Shown: positions 37,599 to 46,325 of the stretch, piece by piece | Layout: every line of letters begins with the position of its first letter | Position numbering within the stretch: position 1 is the first letter of the stretch | Source: a virus | DNA length: 64,000 bases | Virus record (IMG/VR): IMGVR_UViG_3300032213_001373 | Coordinates: 1 to 64,000 of that record | Strand: one strand, 5' to 3' | The notes under the pieces: generated by a model | Told to the model about the DNA's origin: nothing | Database searches by the model: none | Seen by the model: the letters and a program-made list of their open reading frames with translations, nothing else | Position numbers and translations under genes: made by a program

Positions 37599-37846
37599 TT
37601 GAACATAGCCTCCAGCTGATCTACCTGGTGAAGGCCGGAGATTCGTTCTCCCGGCTTTTCATCATTAAAGACAATAAAGGTTGGGAACCCATCAATTTGG
37701 TTGTGCTCAACCGCATCTTTGTTCTCTGATTCCAAAATCTTTACGACGTTAACGTTAGGATTTTTAGAAATAAATTCTTCTAGAATGGGACCCTGCTGCT
37801 TGCAGTAGGTGCACCAATCTGCGTAAAAATACCAAATCTCTTTCAT
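37595..37846 (-). CDS. Thioredoxin
   Basis: 83 residues, a minimal thioredoxin fold. WYFYADWCTYCKQQGPILEE carries the redox pair W-C-T-Y-C, and GFPTFIVFNDEKPG holds the conserved cis-Pro. TYC instead of GPC between the Cys shifts the redox potential toward glutaredoxin-like behaviour. The start at 37846 lies in a TAATG overlap. Probable reductant of the class II ribonucleotide reductase at 28535, or a redox helper for virion proteins. Confidence 0.8.
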   Translation of the reverse strand: MKEIWYFYADWCTYCKQQGPILEEFISKNPNVNVVKILESENKDAVEHNQIDGFPTFIVFNDEKPGERISGLHQVDQLEAMFK

Positions 37847-38193
37847 TACCACACCGATTCACTAATATTGCGGGCAGTTCCAGAATAGGAACCATTGGAC
37901 TGAGTATAGTCGGTTCTTTCTGGTTGGAATTCCGCGTTGACGTTCATAACGTCTGTGATAGTCAACTGACGAGTACGGTAGCCAAAACGAGGTCTGAAAA
38001 GTTGAACCTGCGGTAGTGGTGGGCGAACTATGTCCTGCACCATACTGGCCGGTAGGGTAACTGAGCGTACAGCTCTAGTAATTAAAGCTTCTTGTTCGTT
38101 CTCGAACGGCCCCATGTAGTCGTACCGGATCTGCGGACCGTTATCAACGATCTCTCTAGGCTTACTATGATCATAGACTCCATCTTGCATCAT
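37846..38193 (-). CDS. Unknown protein
   Basis: 115 residues: NGPQIRYDYMGPFENEQEAL, RAVRSVTLPASMVQDIVRPP, then RFGYRTRQLTITDVMNVNAE. Predominantly β and polar. It is in tandem with the helix-turn-helix gene upstream. No family recognised. Confidence 0.55.
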   Translation of the reverse strand: MMQDGVYDHSKPREIVDNGPQIRYDYMGPFENEQEALITRAVRSVTLPASMVQDIVRPPLPQVQLFRPRFGYRTRQLTITDVMNVNAEFQPERTDYTQSNGSYSGTARNISESVW

Positions 38194-38903
38194 AGGCCGG
38201 TACGCTTCCAGAAGTCTTCGTCAGTGTGTCCAATAGGACGTCCTGAACCAGAACGAAGTGCATCCATAATATTAGATGTGTGCATTCCAACTTCAAAATG
38301 TTGGTCACGAGTTAAGTCTGGTGGAGTTAGATCTTCAGTAACTCTTCGACCAGATTTAAAGTGAATTAAACGATCTTTGAGAGTTGGATGATGGGGGTCA
38401 TTTCCGAGTGTTCTGATTTCTTCCCCGGCTCTTTTACGAAGCGTTATTTCTCCACGCATTTTTTCTAAGTTTGCTGATGCAGTTGGTCCAGCAAGATGTC
38501 CTTGATCATTTAAGAAATCAACAACTTCACTGTGTTTAAACCATGTGCGTGTACCACGTTGAAGTGAATCTACGTCCATTGGGTCTGTACCCTCTGTTCT
38601 GCGACCCATACCCTTTTGTTCTACATAGTGTGGAATTTCTCGTGTGTGAGTCCAACGTTTTACAGAATCTGGGTGTACGCCATATAACGAAGAAATCTCA
38701 TGCATCTGTAGATATGGCAAACCTTCCTCATCAACTGGGGTTGGCTTAGCTGTTGATTGGCGTACATAGTTAGTACCCATCAATTCGCTATATCTAGACT
38801 CATTAAGAGGTTTAGCAGAGGTTAATCCGGCCACTGGTTCGAACTTTTCGACCTTGGGGGTATTTTCTGATTTGGCTTTTGGTAGGTTCTTTTTCTTAGC
38901 CAT
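38190..38903 (-). CDS. MerR/excisionase-like helix-turn-helix protein
   Basis: 237 residues. After a Lys-rich start, residues of about 60-130 hold LPYLQMHEISSLYGVHPDSV then KRWTHTREIPHYV and TRTWFKHSEVVDFLNDQGHL, the arrangement of a MerR/excisionase-type winged HTH (helix-turn-helix, a 'wing' with W/H residues, then a second helix). The C-terminal half is hydrophilic and unlike a sensor domain. It may regulate phage genes or bind DNA in the virion; the position among virion-type small genes is odd for a regulator. Confidence 0.6.
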   Translation of the reverse strand: MAKKKNLPKAKSENTPKVEKFEPVAGLTSAKPLNESRYSELMGTNYVRQSTAKPTPVDEEGLPYLQMHEISSLYGVHPDSVKRWTHTREIPHYVEQKGMGRRTEGTDPMDVDSLQRGTRTWFKHSEVVDFLNDQGHLAGPTASANLEKMRGEITLRKRAGEEIRTLGNDPHHPTLKDRLIHFKSGRRVTEDLTPPDLTRDQHFEVGMHTSNIMDALRSGSGRPIGHTDEDFWKRTGL

Positions 38904-39446
38904 TTAGTTCCACCGTGGTCTCAAGTGTGTGAAGTTGTGAGCAACTCTAGGGTTAAATTCAATAGGCACAGTAGCAGAGATGTTTGCCTTACCATCATTA
39001 ACTAGGTGAGGTGGTGGGGCAAGCGTTGCTTTAGGAGCATTGCGCTTTACATTCATAATTAAGCTACCACCATTGTCTGCTGGGGTAACTCTAGCCTTCA
39101 AGCGACGATCAGGCTGCAAACCTTCCGGCCACATATACTGACCTGGATCAATGCGCTCGCCTTTGTGTACACCACGTTGGTAGCCGCGTTGGTTTTGTCT
39201 AGCCTTTAAAGAATCAAGAACAGAGTCTGAGACTGCATATGGTTTACCTTTATCGTCACGACGTGAACGAATGGTTCCTAAGTAACCGTCTGGATATTCT
39301 GCTGAAGGAGTTCTGCCAACACCAAGACGTAAGAAATCCATGGAACTGCGTGGAACGATAGGCGTACCTCCACCACCTGTGGTGGTGTATGCGCCAACGT
39401 ATCCACTAGCACCTAGATACTGCCAGTTCTGGTGTGAGGATGGCAT
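38904..39446 (-). CDS. Unknown protein, possibly virion-associated
   Basis: 180 residues starting MPSSHQNWQYLGASGYVGAY followed by Gly-rich sequence, then SMDFLRLGVGRTPSAEYPDG and MWPEGLQPDRRLKARVTPAD. The abundance of Gly, Pro, Arg and Asn with few hydrophobic clusters points to a structural or flexible protein. It overlaps the upstream gene's end by one base. Confidence 0.55.
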   Translation of the reverse strand: MPSSHQNWQYLGASGYVGAYTTTGGGGTPIVPRSSMDFLRLGVGRTPSAEYPDGYLGTIRSRRDDKGKPYAVSDSVLDSLKARQNQRGYQRGVHKGERIDPGQYMWPEGLQPDRRLKARVTPADNGGSLIMNVKRNAPKATLAPPPHLVNDGKANISATVPIEFNPRVAHNFTHLRPRWN

Positions 39447-39718
39447 TACTTCTCCTCGTCTACGACAACTTCTTCTTTAACTTCTTCTACAGGAGCTTCT
39501 TCAACTGCTGCTGCTTTTTTCTTTACTTGCTTTTTAACCTCTGGTTGAGGAGCAGGCTCTTCGATAGGGGCTTTGAATACTTCGACTTCAAAAACTTTGG
39601 TTCCAAGATCCCGTGAAAGTTTGATGAACCACGGTAAGTGAGCAGCACAATATAACTGAGAACGAGCTTTATCTTTAAGCTCATACTTTGCCAACTCTCC
39701 ACAGTTATCGCAGGTCAT
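39446..39718 (-). CDS. Zinc-binding protein with charged tail
   Basis: 90 residues. MTCDNCGELAKYELKDKARS then QLYCAAHLPWF gives C-x2-C ... C-x2-H, a small zinc finger reminiscent of the DUF7455-like protein at 12710. The second half is almost only Glu, Lys, Val, Ala and Pro, probably disordered. It overlaps the holin-like gene's end. Confidence 0.65.
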   Translation of the reverse strand: MTCDNCGELAKYELKDKARSQLYCAAHLPWFIKLSRDLGTKVFEVEVFKAPIEEPAPQPEVKKQVKKKAAAVEEAPVEEVKEEVVVDEEK

Positions 39719-39987
39719 GGTTTCTTCTTTGCAGCTTTCTTAACTTTCTTGTTTGACTCTTCAACAATAGCAGCTAATTGCTTTTCAATCTCAGGAAGAA
39801 CAGCCTTCACAATACCGAATGCTGGATCTTTTGGATTTACTGCACGAGCAGCTACTGGAAGAACGGCTGCTAATCCTGCAGCAACAAGTCCTGTAATATC
39901 ATGGTTGCCGGTCATCCATACTGCGGTAGCAGCTGCCACAAAAGAGCGGCCATAGGAGGCGAGCATTGCCTTTAGTTTTGCGTCCAT
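39715..39987 (-). CDS. Holin-like membrane protein
   Basis: 90 residues. LKAMLASYGRSFVAAATAVW then a short polar spacer and ITGLVAAGLAAVLPVAARAV form one or two membrane spans, followed by NPKDPAFG and a charged, Lys-rich end. This layout (SYGRS-x-x-A-A ... A-x-x-P-x-x-x-R-x-x-N-P-x-D-P-A-F-G) matches small holin-like proteins of actinophages. Holins pore the membrane to time lysis. Its distance from the CHAP endolysin gene (43777) and opposite strand are noteworthy. Confidence 0.72.
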   Translation of the reverse strand: MDAKLKAMLASYGRSFVAAATAVWMTGNHDITGLVAAGLAAVLPVAARAVNPKDPAFGIVKAVLPEIEKQLAAIVEESNKKVKKAAKKKP

Positions 39988-40050
39988 TTTATTTCCTTTC
40001 TAGGTGGTCCTAGGATATCTATGGTGCCCTAAAAAGGGTGTAACGTCAGG

Positions 40051-40299
40051 TTAATCCTTGTTTTCTTTGATGTGCTGGTCCAAACGGCCCTTCATTTCGG
40101 ACACTTCGCTGCGGATTTCGCCCAAGATCGGGAGGATCTCTAGACGAATCTTATCGGCTAAGCTGTTGCCACCATTGGGCTTCAATTCACTTAAGTATTC
40201 TTTGATTAGGTACTCGTTAAACTTTCTAAGCGCTACAAACAACGATGTTGAAATCGCAATAATTCCGGAGATAACTCCAACCCAATCAAGCAGTGACAT
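40051..40299 (-). CDS. Small membrane protein with coiled coil
   Basis: 82 residues from the ATG at 40299 (GGGAG 5 bases upstream; an in-frame ATG at 40344 has no such site). An N-terminal span MSLLDWVGVISGIIAISTSL anchors a cytoplasmic helix IRLEILPILGEIRSEVSEMK. The design resembles small phage holin/spanin-like accessory proteins (DUF2746-like). It is the first gene of the leftward block. Confidence 0.65.
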   Translation of the reverse strand: MSLLDWVGVISGIIAISTSLFVALRKFNEYLIKEYLSELKPNGGNSLADKIRLEILPILGEIRSEVSEMKGRLDQHIKENKD

Positions 40300-40395
40300 A
40301 TTGTCTCCCAAGGTGTATTTAATTGTATGCAAACTATGATGCATGAAACACAGTGTGTCATGTTAAACTCTGTACATAGTTAGAAGGAGATAATC
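40300..40395. promoter_or_regulatory. Divergent promoter region
   Basis: 96 bases between the start of the leftward block and the PA14 gene. They are A/T-rich with no gene; both promoters should lie here. A perfect AAGGAG (40384-40389) belongs to the PA14 gene. Confidence 0.5.
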
Positions 40396-43212
40396 ATAAA
40401 CCCACTGCGTATATTCGCAGCACTATCTGTATTACTAAATAGGATTAATTTCGTAATTGGAGCGGGTTTTATATACCTGCTGTTAACACTTTCCCCAGCT
40501 CAGGCTGATGAACCTAGTCCCTCCACAGGGTCTGAGACCTCAACTGTTCTAGTTGGTACTCCAACTCAAGAACCCGCGCCTGCAACTTCGGGCCCTCAAA
40601 CTTCCAGTACGACAAATTCTGCTGAGGTAACTCAGACATCAACGAGTCAACCTTCTTCGACGCCCACAAACGGTTCTTCTCAGCCCAGCGATCCAAGTCC
40701 AGCTGCTGCGCCCGAATCTTCGACTCAGCACACTTCAACTGAACCGACAACTTCAACACCTTCCCCTTCTCCGGCTGATACCACTGGATCAACGACACCA
40801 AGTAGCCAAGAACAAACGCCACCAACAACAGTAGAGACTCCAACTGTAACCTCCGTTCAGACAAAAATAGAGAACGCAACTGTAACATTAAATACGGCTG
40901 TAGCTACAGCTTCTCCTGAACAAATTTCTGCGGCTACAGAACCTGTTGCTGCGGCTCAAACAGCTATTGCAGCCGCTGATTCAGCCACCGCGGTTGCTGT
41001 AACAGCCCAAGCAGCGGTAGATTCTCAGACAGCCGTGGTAGCAACTGCTACTACAAATGTAGCAACCGCCCAAGCAGATTTAACAACGGCTACTACTAAT
41101 CTAACAACAGCTCAAGCTGATTTAACAACAGCTCAAACCACCCTTACTAACGCCCCTGTAGTTGAGACAACCGCCCCAGGACTTGTTGTAAAAGTCTACA
41201 ACGTTCAAGGTCAAAACCAAGCTCCAGTACTGCCACAAGGGGCAACACCTATCCATACAGCAGTTGACACTAACGGCATCAATGAAAACTGGGGAAGCGG
41301 TAACGTAGCTGGCTCTAATCGTTCAGAGGATGTAATTGTTACCTATGAAGGACAAGTTACTGCACCAGAGGGCGTAAACACCATTCGGTTCTTAACACTT
41401 TCAGATGATGGCGCCAGGATATTTATTGATAACGTATTAGTTGTAAACCAGTGGGTAGACCAAGGACCTACCTGGAGCCTTCCAAGTCAGTGGATTGATT
41501 TCACTAACGACAGAACTAAGGATATTGCCGTTTGGTATTATGAAAATGGTGGCGGTGCAACCCTTCATCTAGGTTGGCAACACAGCGGTATTCATACAGG
41601 TGTGGGTGCTCAGTATCTATCACATACAACAACTACTCAAGACCCTACGTTAGTAACGGCGGTCACTACCGCACAATCTACTGTTACAGATAAAACGGAA
41701 GTGAAGCAAGTAGCAGAGACAACGCTTGCAACAGCTCAGACCACACTAACAACAGAAACTGGGACATTAACAACCCTCCAATCAACAGCTAGTACAGCAC
41801 TTGCAACAGCTAACGCTCTAGCAGATACAGCTACAGCTACGGTTGCCACTGCCGTTACAGTTCTTCAAACTCCGATTCCTCAGCCGACTCCAACACCTGA
41901 GCCAACTCCCGCACCGCAGCCAGAGCCAACACCAACCCCACAACCAGAGCCGACACCAACCCCAACACCACAACCCGAACCTTCACCTGAACCTACCCCC
42001 GTTCCTGTCGATCCAACACCCACACCAGTAGCGCCACAACCAGTGGAACCAACACCAACGCCAACTCCAACACCTGAACCTCCTACAGTTCCGTCAGTGG
42101 ACCCTGTCCCCACAAATCCTGACCCGGTTCCAACACCTCAACCTGAGCCTCAACCTCAACCAACCTCTCCTGAGCCCGAAACGACACCAGAGGTAGACAC
42201 TCCAGAGCCTCAACCAGAGCCTTCTCCAGAGGAAACACAAAATCCGGAAGAGCCTGAGTCTCCTGAAGAGAACATTCCTTCAGACACTGAAGACGGTTCA
42301 GACAGTCCTGAAGATCTTCCCGAAGACGATACTGATCCCACCACAGAGTCACCTACTGAGCCCTCCACAGAAGAGCCAGAGACACCCACAGAACCATCAA
42401 CAGGTACGGAAGAGCCCGAAGAACAACCCGTAGAGCCTGAGGTGCCGTCTGAGGAAGTCGATACACCTGAGGAACCAGAAACACAACCAGAGATACCAGA
42501 GCAAGAGCAAGAAAATCCGTCCACAGAACCATTAGAACCTCCTATTGAAGAAACAACTCCAGAGCCTACCACACCTGAAGAGGAGGTAGCGTCTGCTGTA
42601 GAGGACGTCCTATCTGACGGCAAGCTAACTGCTGCTGATGCTGAAGAAGTTATGGACGCTCTAAACGCAGATGGAAAAGTCACTGCTGAGGAAGTCACTG
42701 CCCTAGTTGATGCCCTAAAGGAAGACGGCAAGCTTAGTGCTGCTGAGAAGGAACTTGTTGCTACTGCTCTTATTGAGTCTGTAGCCCCAGGTGAAACCCT
42801 CACAAAAGAACAGATTCAAGATGCCGGAATTGCTTATCAAGACCTGCCACCAGAGACTCCTGTTGAGGTTAGACAGGATGAAAACGGTAATGAAGTTATA
42901 ATTACAGCAGACGTTGCCGCAGCCCTTGTGCTACTTGAGAACCCTGCGGAATTAATCGGTGAATTATTCAATGACCCAGGTCAAGCCCTCCAAGCACTCG
43001 GAAGTATCGGTGCGGACATGAGCCCAGAAGAACGTGAAGAAGCAACAGAAATGGTAGTTGCTGCCGTTGTGGCTGCAGGCGCTGCTATAAATGCAGTTGG
43101 TGCAGCAACAGGAAGCACTGGTGGAAGCACTGGTGGTTCTGGTGGCGGAGGCAGTTCTGGTGGCGGAGGTCCATCAGGAGATTCTAAAGGCGTTAGGAGA
43201 CGTAAACCTTGA
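40396..43212 (+). CDS. Secreted PA14-domain protein with Pro/Glu-rich linker (ATA start)
   Basis: 938 residues when read from ATA 40396. No ATG, GTG or TTG occurs in frame between the TAG at 40381 and GTG 41035. AAGGAG lies 6 bases before the ATA, and residues 1-36 form a full signal peptide (hydrophobic LLTLSPAQA end, then DEPS). A Thr/Ser-rich stretch (to about 215) and Ala/Thr repeats are followed by a PA14 domain at about 250-410 (VKVYNVQG..., [36 protein letters not shown]), a sugar-binding module. Next comes a long PTP/PEP linker (about 490-730), helical repeats with [10 protein letters not shown], and a Gly/Ser-rich end with a basic tail. Probably a surface adhesin or wall-binding factor. 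It opens the lysis-side operon. Confidence 0.8.
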   Translation: MNPLRIFAALSVLLNRINFVIGAGFIYLLLTLSPAQADEPSPSTGSETSTVLVGTPTQEPAPATSGPQTSSTTNSAEVTQTSTSQPSSTPTNGSSQPSDPSPAAAPESSTQHTSTEPTTSTPSPSPADTTGSTTPSSQEQTPPTTVETPTVTSVQTKIENATVTLNTAVATASPEQISAATEPVAAAQTAIAAADSATAVAVTAQAAVDSQTAVVATATTNVATAQADLTTATTNLTTAQADLTTAQTTLTNAPVVETTAPGLVVKVYNVQGQNQAPVLPQGATPIHTAVDTNGINENWGSGNVAGSNRSEDVIVTYEGQVTAPEGVNTIRFLTLSDDGARIFIDNVLVVNQWVDQGPTWSLPSQWIDFTNDRTKDIAVWYYENGGGATLHLGWQHSGIHTGVGAQYLSHTTTTQDPTLVTAVTTAQSTVTDKTEVKQVAETTLATAQTTLTTETGTLTTLQSTASTALATANALADTATATVATAVTVLQTPIPQPTPTPEPTPAPQPEPTPTPQPEPTPTPTPQPEPSPEPTPVPVDPTPTPVAPQPVEPTPTPTPTPEPPTVPSVDPVPTNPDPVPTPQPEPQPQPTSPEPETTPEVDTPEPQPEPSPEETQNPEEPESPEENIPSDTEDGSDSPEDLPEDDTDPTTESPTEPSTEEPETPTEPSTGTEEPEEQPVEPEVPSEEVDTPEEPETQPEIPEQEQENPSTEPLEPPIEETTPEPTTPEEEVASAVEDVLSDGKLTAADAEEVMDALNADGKVTAEEVTALVDALKEDGKLSAAEKELVATALIESVAPGETLTKEQIQDAGIAYQDLPPETPVEVRQDENGNEVIITADVAAALVLLENPAELIGELFNDPGQALQALGSIGADMSPEEREEATEMVVAAVVAAGAAINAVGAATGSTGGSTGGSGGGGSSGGGGPSGDSKGVRRRKP

Positions 43213-43379
43213 AGATTATTAGAGACATGATCGACCAACTATGGACATTGTTAGGCATGTTTATCGCCTGGGTTGTCCTCGATGGATCTGCAAAGACTGT
43301 AGTTGGTTATGCCATTGTTGGAACAATATTTGCATGGGCCGTTACCTATCCACTTCGTAACCCAAAGGATGAGGAATGA
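43209..43379 (+). CDS. Small membrane protein (TTG start)
   Basis: 56 residues from TTG 43209, which overlaps the previous stop and has TAGGAG 9 bases upstream; ATG 43227 is the alternative (50 residues). Two membrane spans: [16 protein letters not shown] and [18 protein letters not shown], then LRNPKDEE. The size and topology fit a holin or antiholin, in line with the endolysin two genes downstream. It ends overlapping the next ATG. Confidence 0.65.
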   Translation: MKIIRDMIDQLWTLLGMFIAWVVLDGSAKTVVGYAIVGTIFAWAVTYPLRNPKDEE

Positions 43380-43777
43380 AATCAATAGGAAACATTATTT
43401 TAAGAATCGTAGCTACTTTTGCAGCTAGCGGTTTGTCAGTAATTGGTGCTGGAGCTATTGCAGGAGTTGACACAATCACTGCAGTAACTGTAGCTGGTCT
43501 TACAGCTGTTGCAGCAGTAGTTGAAAAACTTGCCCGCGGCTTTATGAATGACGGTAAATTAGATCTAGAAGAGATCAACGCTGCATTTGCTGCGGTAGAT
43601 ACTAAAGCCAAGAGTGAACACGATCTCAAGGTAGAAGCTAAGCAAAATGGAACAGACATCACCATCAGTGCAGCAGGTGCAGTAACTTATGCAGCAGTTG
43701 CAGCTGGAAAGCCTGAGGGAGAAGTTCCTGCAGAGCAGCCAGTTGATGAGGACTGGGCAAAAGAGGAGAACAACTAA
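43376..43777 (+). CDS. Holin-like membrane protein
   Basis: 133 residues. An N-terminal hydrophobic region (IILRIVATFAASGLSVIGAG, then TITAVTVAGLTAVAAVVEKL) can form two membrane spans. A hydrophilic C-terminus with DGKLDLEEINAAFAAVDTKA and an acidic end follows. Together with its place one base before the CHAP endolysin gene, this points to a holin or a membrane partner of the lysin. Ala/Val-rich composition is normal for holins. Confidence 0.65.
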   Translation: MKSIGNIILRIVATFAASGLSVIGAGAIAGVDTITAVTVAGLTAVAAVVEKLARGFMNDGKLDLEEINAAFAAVDTKAKSEHDLKVEAKQNGTDITISAAGAVTYAAVAAGKPEGEVPAEQPVDEDWAKEENN

Positions 43778-44346
43778 TGGCAGATCATGGCACAGCAGCT
43801 AAGCTTATTGAAGTTGCTACAGCAGAACTAGGAACCATTGAAGGTCCTAAGGATAATGAGACAAAGTACGGCGCTTATACCAAGGCCAACTTCCAGCCAT
43901 GGTGTGGTTCATTTGTTAACTGGTGCGCTAACGAGGCTGGTGTAAAGGTACCTAATACTGTATACACCCCTGGTGGAGCAGCAGCATTTAAGAAGGCTAG
44001 TTCATGGATTGATGGAGACATCGCAGATCCAGAACCAGGAGATATTGCGTATTTTGATTTCCCATCAGACGGCGTCGATAGAATTTCTCACGTAGGAATT
44101 GTTATCAAGGACAACGGAGATGGAACTGTTTGGTGCATTGAGGGTAATACATCCCCTGATGAAAAGGGCAGCCAGCGCAATGGTGGTCAAGTTTCTAAGA
44201 AGCTTCGTGCTTTTAAGAAGAACCCAAAGAAAGTACAGATTTCTATCGTGGGATTTGGACGCCCTAAGTTTAAGGGTGCTCCTAAGGCTACTGCTCCGGC
44301 AGAATCGACCCCGGGGGTTTGTTCCTGCTGCGGTCGTCAGCTCTAA
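43777..44346 (+). CDS. CHAP-domain endolysin
   Basis: Peptidoglycan amidase or endopeptidase. 189 residues. The CHAP core holds PWCGSFVNWCANEAGVKVPN with the catalytic Cys, GDIAYFDFPSDGVDRISHVG with the catalytic His in SHVGIV, and CIEGNTS. The C-terminal part is a Lys/Pro-rich linker ending in CSCCGRQL, a Cys cluster that may bind metal. The family's usual length is about 150 for the domain alone, so a separate wall-binding domain is missing. No signal peptide, hence it needs a holin. It overlaps the holin-like gene by one base. Confidence 0.85.
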   Translation: MADHGTAAKLIEVATAELGTIEGPKDNETKYGAYTKANFQPWCGSFVNWCANEAGVKVPNTVYTPGGAAAFKKASSWIDGDIADPEPGDIAYFDFPSDGVDRISHVGIVIKDNGDGTVWCIEGNTSPDEKGSQRNGGQVSKKLRAFKKNPKKVQISIVGFGRPKFKGAPKATAPAESTPGVCSCCGRQL

Positions 44347-44438
44347 TGTATTACTTAACTCACGTAACTTTTCAAGGAGTATTTTTAGTTACACTAATAC
44401 TCACTGTAGTACTTGGGGATTGGTGGGCAAACAGATAA
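44346..44438 (+). CDS. 30-residue membrane peptide
   Basis: Starts in a TAATG overlap with the endolysin stop. MYYLTHVTFQGVFLVTLILT then VVLGDWWANR: a single membrane span with a Trp-rich end. It could be an antiholin-like or inner-spanin-like micropeptide in the lysis operon. It ends directly before the terminator. Confidence 0.5.
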   Translation: MYYLTHVTFQGVFLVTLILTVVLGDWWANR

Positions 44439-44440
44439 TA

Positions 44441-44472
44441 AAAAACCCCCGGTTAATAGCCGGGGGTTTTTT
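44441..44472. terminator. Bidirectional terminator
   Basis: AACCCCCGG (44444-44452) and CCGGGGGTT (44460-44468) pair around TTAATAG, flanked by A-run and T-run. It lies between convergent genes ending at 44438 (plus) and 44474 (minus). Confidence 0.92.
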
Positions 44473-44473
44473 G

Positions 44474-45637
44474 TTATCCTCCAAGAACAACAAGTTCCCT
44501 TCGAGGATCGATACCTTCACCAACAACTAAGGAAACGATTCCCGGTTGGCTTTCAAGACCAGACTTATCACGGAACCAAGCTGAACCATTATCCATTGCT
44601 GGATTCTGAATAAACAATCTAGGTCCAACACTCTGTGCATGGTAGTGGTGGTAGTGACCTACGTTAAGGATGTCAGCCTGAGCAACGGAGCAACGTCCCA
44701 TGGCTTGACCTCCCCACCACTTAATTAGATCACGGGCTTGATGACCGTGAGCCATACCATAAAGAGTCCCACTTAGATTAACAGCAAGCGTGCTGTCATC
44801 TGCGGCTGGATACCTAAACTCAACGCGATCACGTAAGAAGTCATTCTCTTTACATATATCTTCTACCTGTGCAACTACATCGATTTGCCAGGAATCTTCT
44901 GGTCGTCCTACTAAGAAACGTTGTACCTCATCGTGGTTACCTGGAACAACAGGTACAATGATATTTCCAAACGGTGCTAATGCTTTGATCTGAGCCAACA
45001 ACATACGACGACCAACACGTACCTGCTCTGATACGCCAATGTCATGGCGACCCATTACCTTACCCTTTTGACTCGTCATACCTTCAATGCAATCACCTAG
45101 TTGAGGTAAAGCAATCTGAGCAATAGGGTATTTCTTAGCTAAATATTTATGGTGATCTACAGCTGCGTCGAATGAACGAAGTACACGATCAATAATGGCA
45201 GGAGTGTCATCCTTACCGTACTGAGTATCTCCCATGCTGTACACAGCAGTTAGATCTCCCGATACTTCAAGAACCTTTCCAGGCTTCCACTTTGTAATAC
45301 CATCAAGTAGCTGCTCAAGATCATAATCCTTTGCGTTCTCTGGCTTTACTGGCACTACGTTTACACGAAACGACTCAAGCCAATCACCATTAAATGTTTG
45401 CCAACGTGAACGACGATGTGAAACAACAGCCCACTCTTCTGGATTTAGGTTTGCTTCACGCAGGATGTCTTCTGCACCAGGAGTGTTTCCATCTGGTCGT
45501 GGAGTAGACACAACAAATCCACCGTCAGTTCCAATTTCAGAACGTGGACGCCATGCATCTGGAATGCTTTTATTTACCTTATCTGAACCTTGGTTACTTG
45601 TTTGAATTATTGAATCATAGTCATCTGCTAAGGACAT
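44474..45637 (-). CDS. Calcineurin-like metallophosphoesterase
   Basis: 387 residues from ATG 45637, with GGAG 7 bases upstream; ATG 45643 is too close to that site. The metal ligands are visible in order: SMGDTQYGKDDT, LPQLGDCIEG, PVVPGNHDE (Asn-His), GMAHGHQARD and NVGHYHHYHA. These are the five blocks of two-metal phosphoesterases. The N-terminal 120 residues lack a known motif. It may be a nuclease (SbcD/Mre11-like) or phosphatase acting in phage DNA metabolism. The location at the end of the replication block favours a nuclease. Confidence 0.82.
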   Translation of the reverse strand: MSLADDYDSIIQTSNQGSDKVNKSIPDAWRPRSEIGTDGGFVVSTPRPDGNTPGAEDILREANLNPEEWAVVSHRRSRWQTFNGDWLESFRVNVVPVKPENAKDYDLEQLLDGITKWKPGKVLEVSGDLTAVYSMGDTQYGKDDTPAIIDRVLRSFDAAVDHHKYLAKKYPIAQIALPQLGDCIEGMTSQKGKVMGRHDIGVSEQVRVGRRMLLAQIKALAPFGNIIVPVVPGNHDEVQRFLVGRPEDSWQIDVVAQVEDICKENDFLRDRVEFRYPAADDSTLAVNLSGTLYGMAHGHQARDLIKWWGGQAMGRCSVAQADILNVGHYHHYHAQSVGPRLFIQNPAMDNGSAWFRDKSGLESQPGIVSLVVGEGIDPRRELVVLGG

Positions 45638-45861
45638 CCACATTCTCCGTTTCGGTGAGTTAATAAGGATGTCAAACCGAATGACGCCCCAGCTTTTTGG
45701 TATAACTTAAAGAGACTTCTAGTTGAGAAGTCTACGTCATTTAAGGAAGTATCAAATGCAGTTCTATCTGTTTCAGAAAGGGTTGCAGCCCATTGGCCAA
45801 CAACACAATGGCCACTTAACTTTGTATGCTCTTTAGCTTCGGCATATAAATTATCTAACAT
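45628..45861 (-). CDS. Small actinophage-type protein with HR-x2-CxC end
   Basis: 77 residues. Motif order: GHCVVGQWAATLSETDRTAF then STRSLFKLYQKAGASFGLTS and LLTHRNGECGCP. I remember small actinobacteriophage proteins with C-x-V-x-x-W near the start, a helical middle, and a closing L-x-x-H-R-x-x-x-C-x-C. This could be a helix-turn-helix-like DNA-binding protein with a metal site. GGAG is 5 bases before the ATG. Function is unproven. Confidence 0.65.
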   Translation of the reverse strand: MLDNLYAEAKEHTKLSGHCVVGQWAATLSETDRTAFDTSLNDVDFSTRSLFKLYQKAGASFGLTSLLTHRNGECGCP

Positions 45862-45892
45862 ATTTGCTCCGTATGTCTTAGTCCGATGTATA

Positions 45893-45916
45893 AGCCGGGC
45901 CCGTTAAGGCCCGGCT
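45893..45916 (-). terminator. Terminator-like perfect hairpin
   Basis: AGCCGGGCC (45893-45901) and GGCCCGGCT (45908-45916), extended by GTATA/TATAC arms with one bulge. It separates the genes at 45931 and 45628 on the minus strand. The T-run after it is short. Confidence 0.65.
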
Positions 45917-45930
45917 CTTATACTACACTA

Positions 45931-46284
45931 TTAGTAAGAAGCAGATGCTCCACCATCAAAATTTGGACGACTGCGATAAACAGCTGTCTTGACGATGTTT
46001 CCATTAGCCTGTGTAAAACCTGCTGATGGATCTGTCTGCTTTGTATAACGAGCTGTCAATGGACGGTAAGCTGCGCCATTACGTTCTGCCTGTGATGGCA
46101 TTGCGTTCTCACGATTTACCTTTGTGCCAGCTCCTGTTGGGTCGCCCGCCTTTGCGTTGCCTTTCTTTGGCATAAGTTTGCCAGCCTTTACACCTGCGGT
46201 AGAGAACTTAATTCCGTCCTTACCCATAGGTGTGCGGCCTTGCTTAGCCATTCCAGCCAACGCTTCAGATGTTACGTCTGCCAT
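45931..46284 (-). CDS. Unknown basic protein
   Basis: 117 residues, Lys/Gly/Ala-rich and low in hydrophobics: DGIKFSTAGVKAGKLMPKKG, then ERNGAAYRPLTARYTKQTDP and a Gly/Ser-rich end. It seems disordered and could bind nucleic acid. It is followed by a strong hairpin, so it may be the end of a transcript. Confidence 0.55.
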   Translation of the reverse strand: MADVTSEALAGMAKQGRTPMGKDGIKFSTAGVKAGKLMPKKGNAKAGDPTGAGTKVNRENAMPSQAERNGAAYRPLTARYTKQTDPSAGFTQANGNIVKTAVYRSRPNFDGGASASY

Positions 46285-46325
46285 GTTAGTCCTAACTTTA
46301 AGAGATCTCTTAAACTAAGAATACC

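Noticed and set aside
40514-40888. Minus-strand frame of 124 residues inside the PA14 gene
   Set aside because: It is the complement of a Thr/Ser/Pro-rich coding region, which produces long Leu/Gln/Arg-rich shadows. The plus strand has the signal peptide, ribosome site and unbroken frame.
41880-42803. Gly/Val/Ser-rich minus-strand frames (41880-42113, 42210-42803)
   Set aside because: Reverse complement of the PTP/PEP linker; the composition is a by-product of the repeats.
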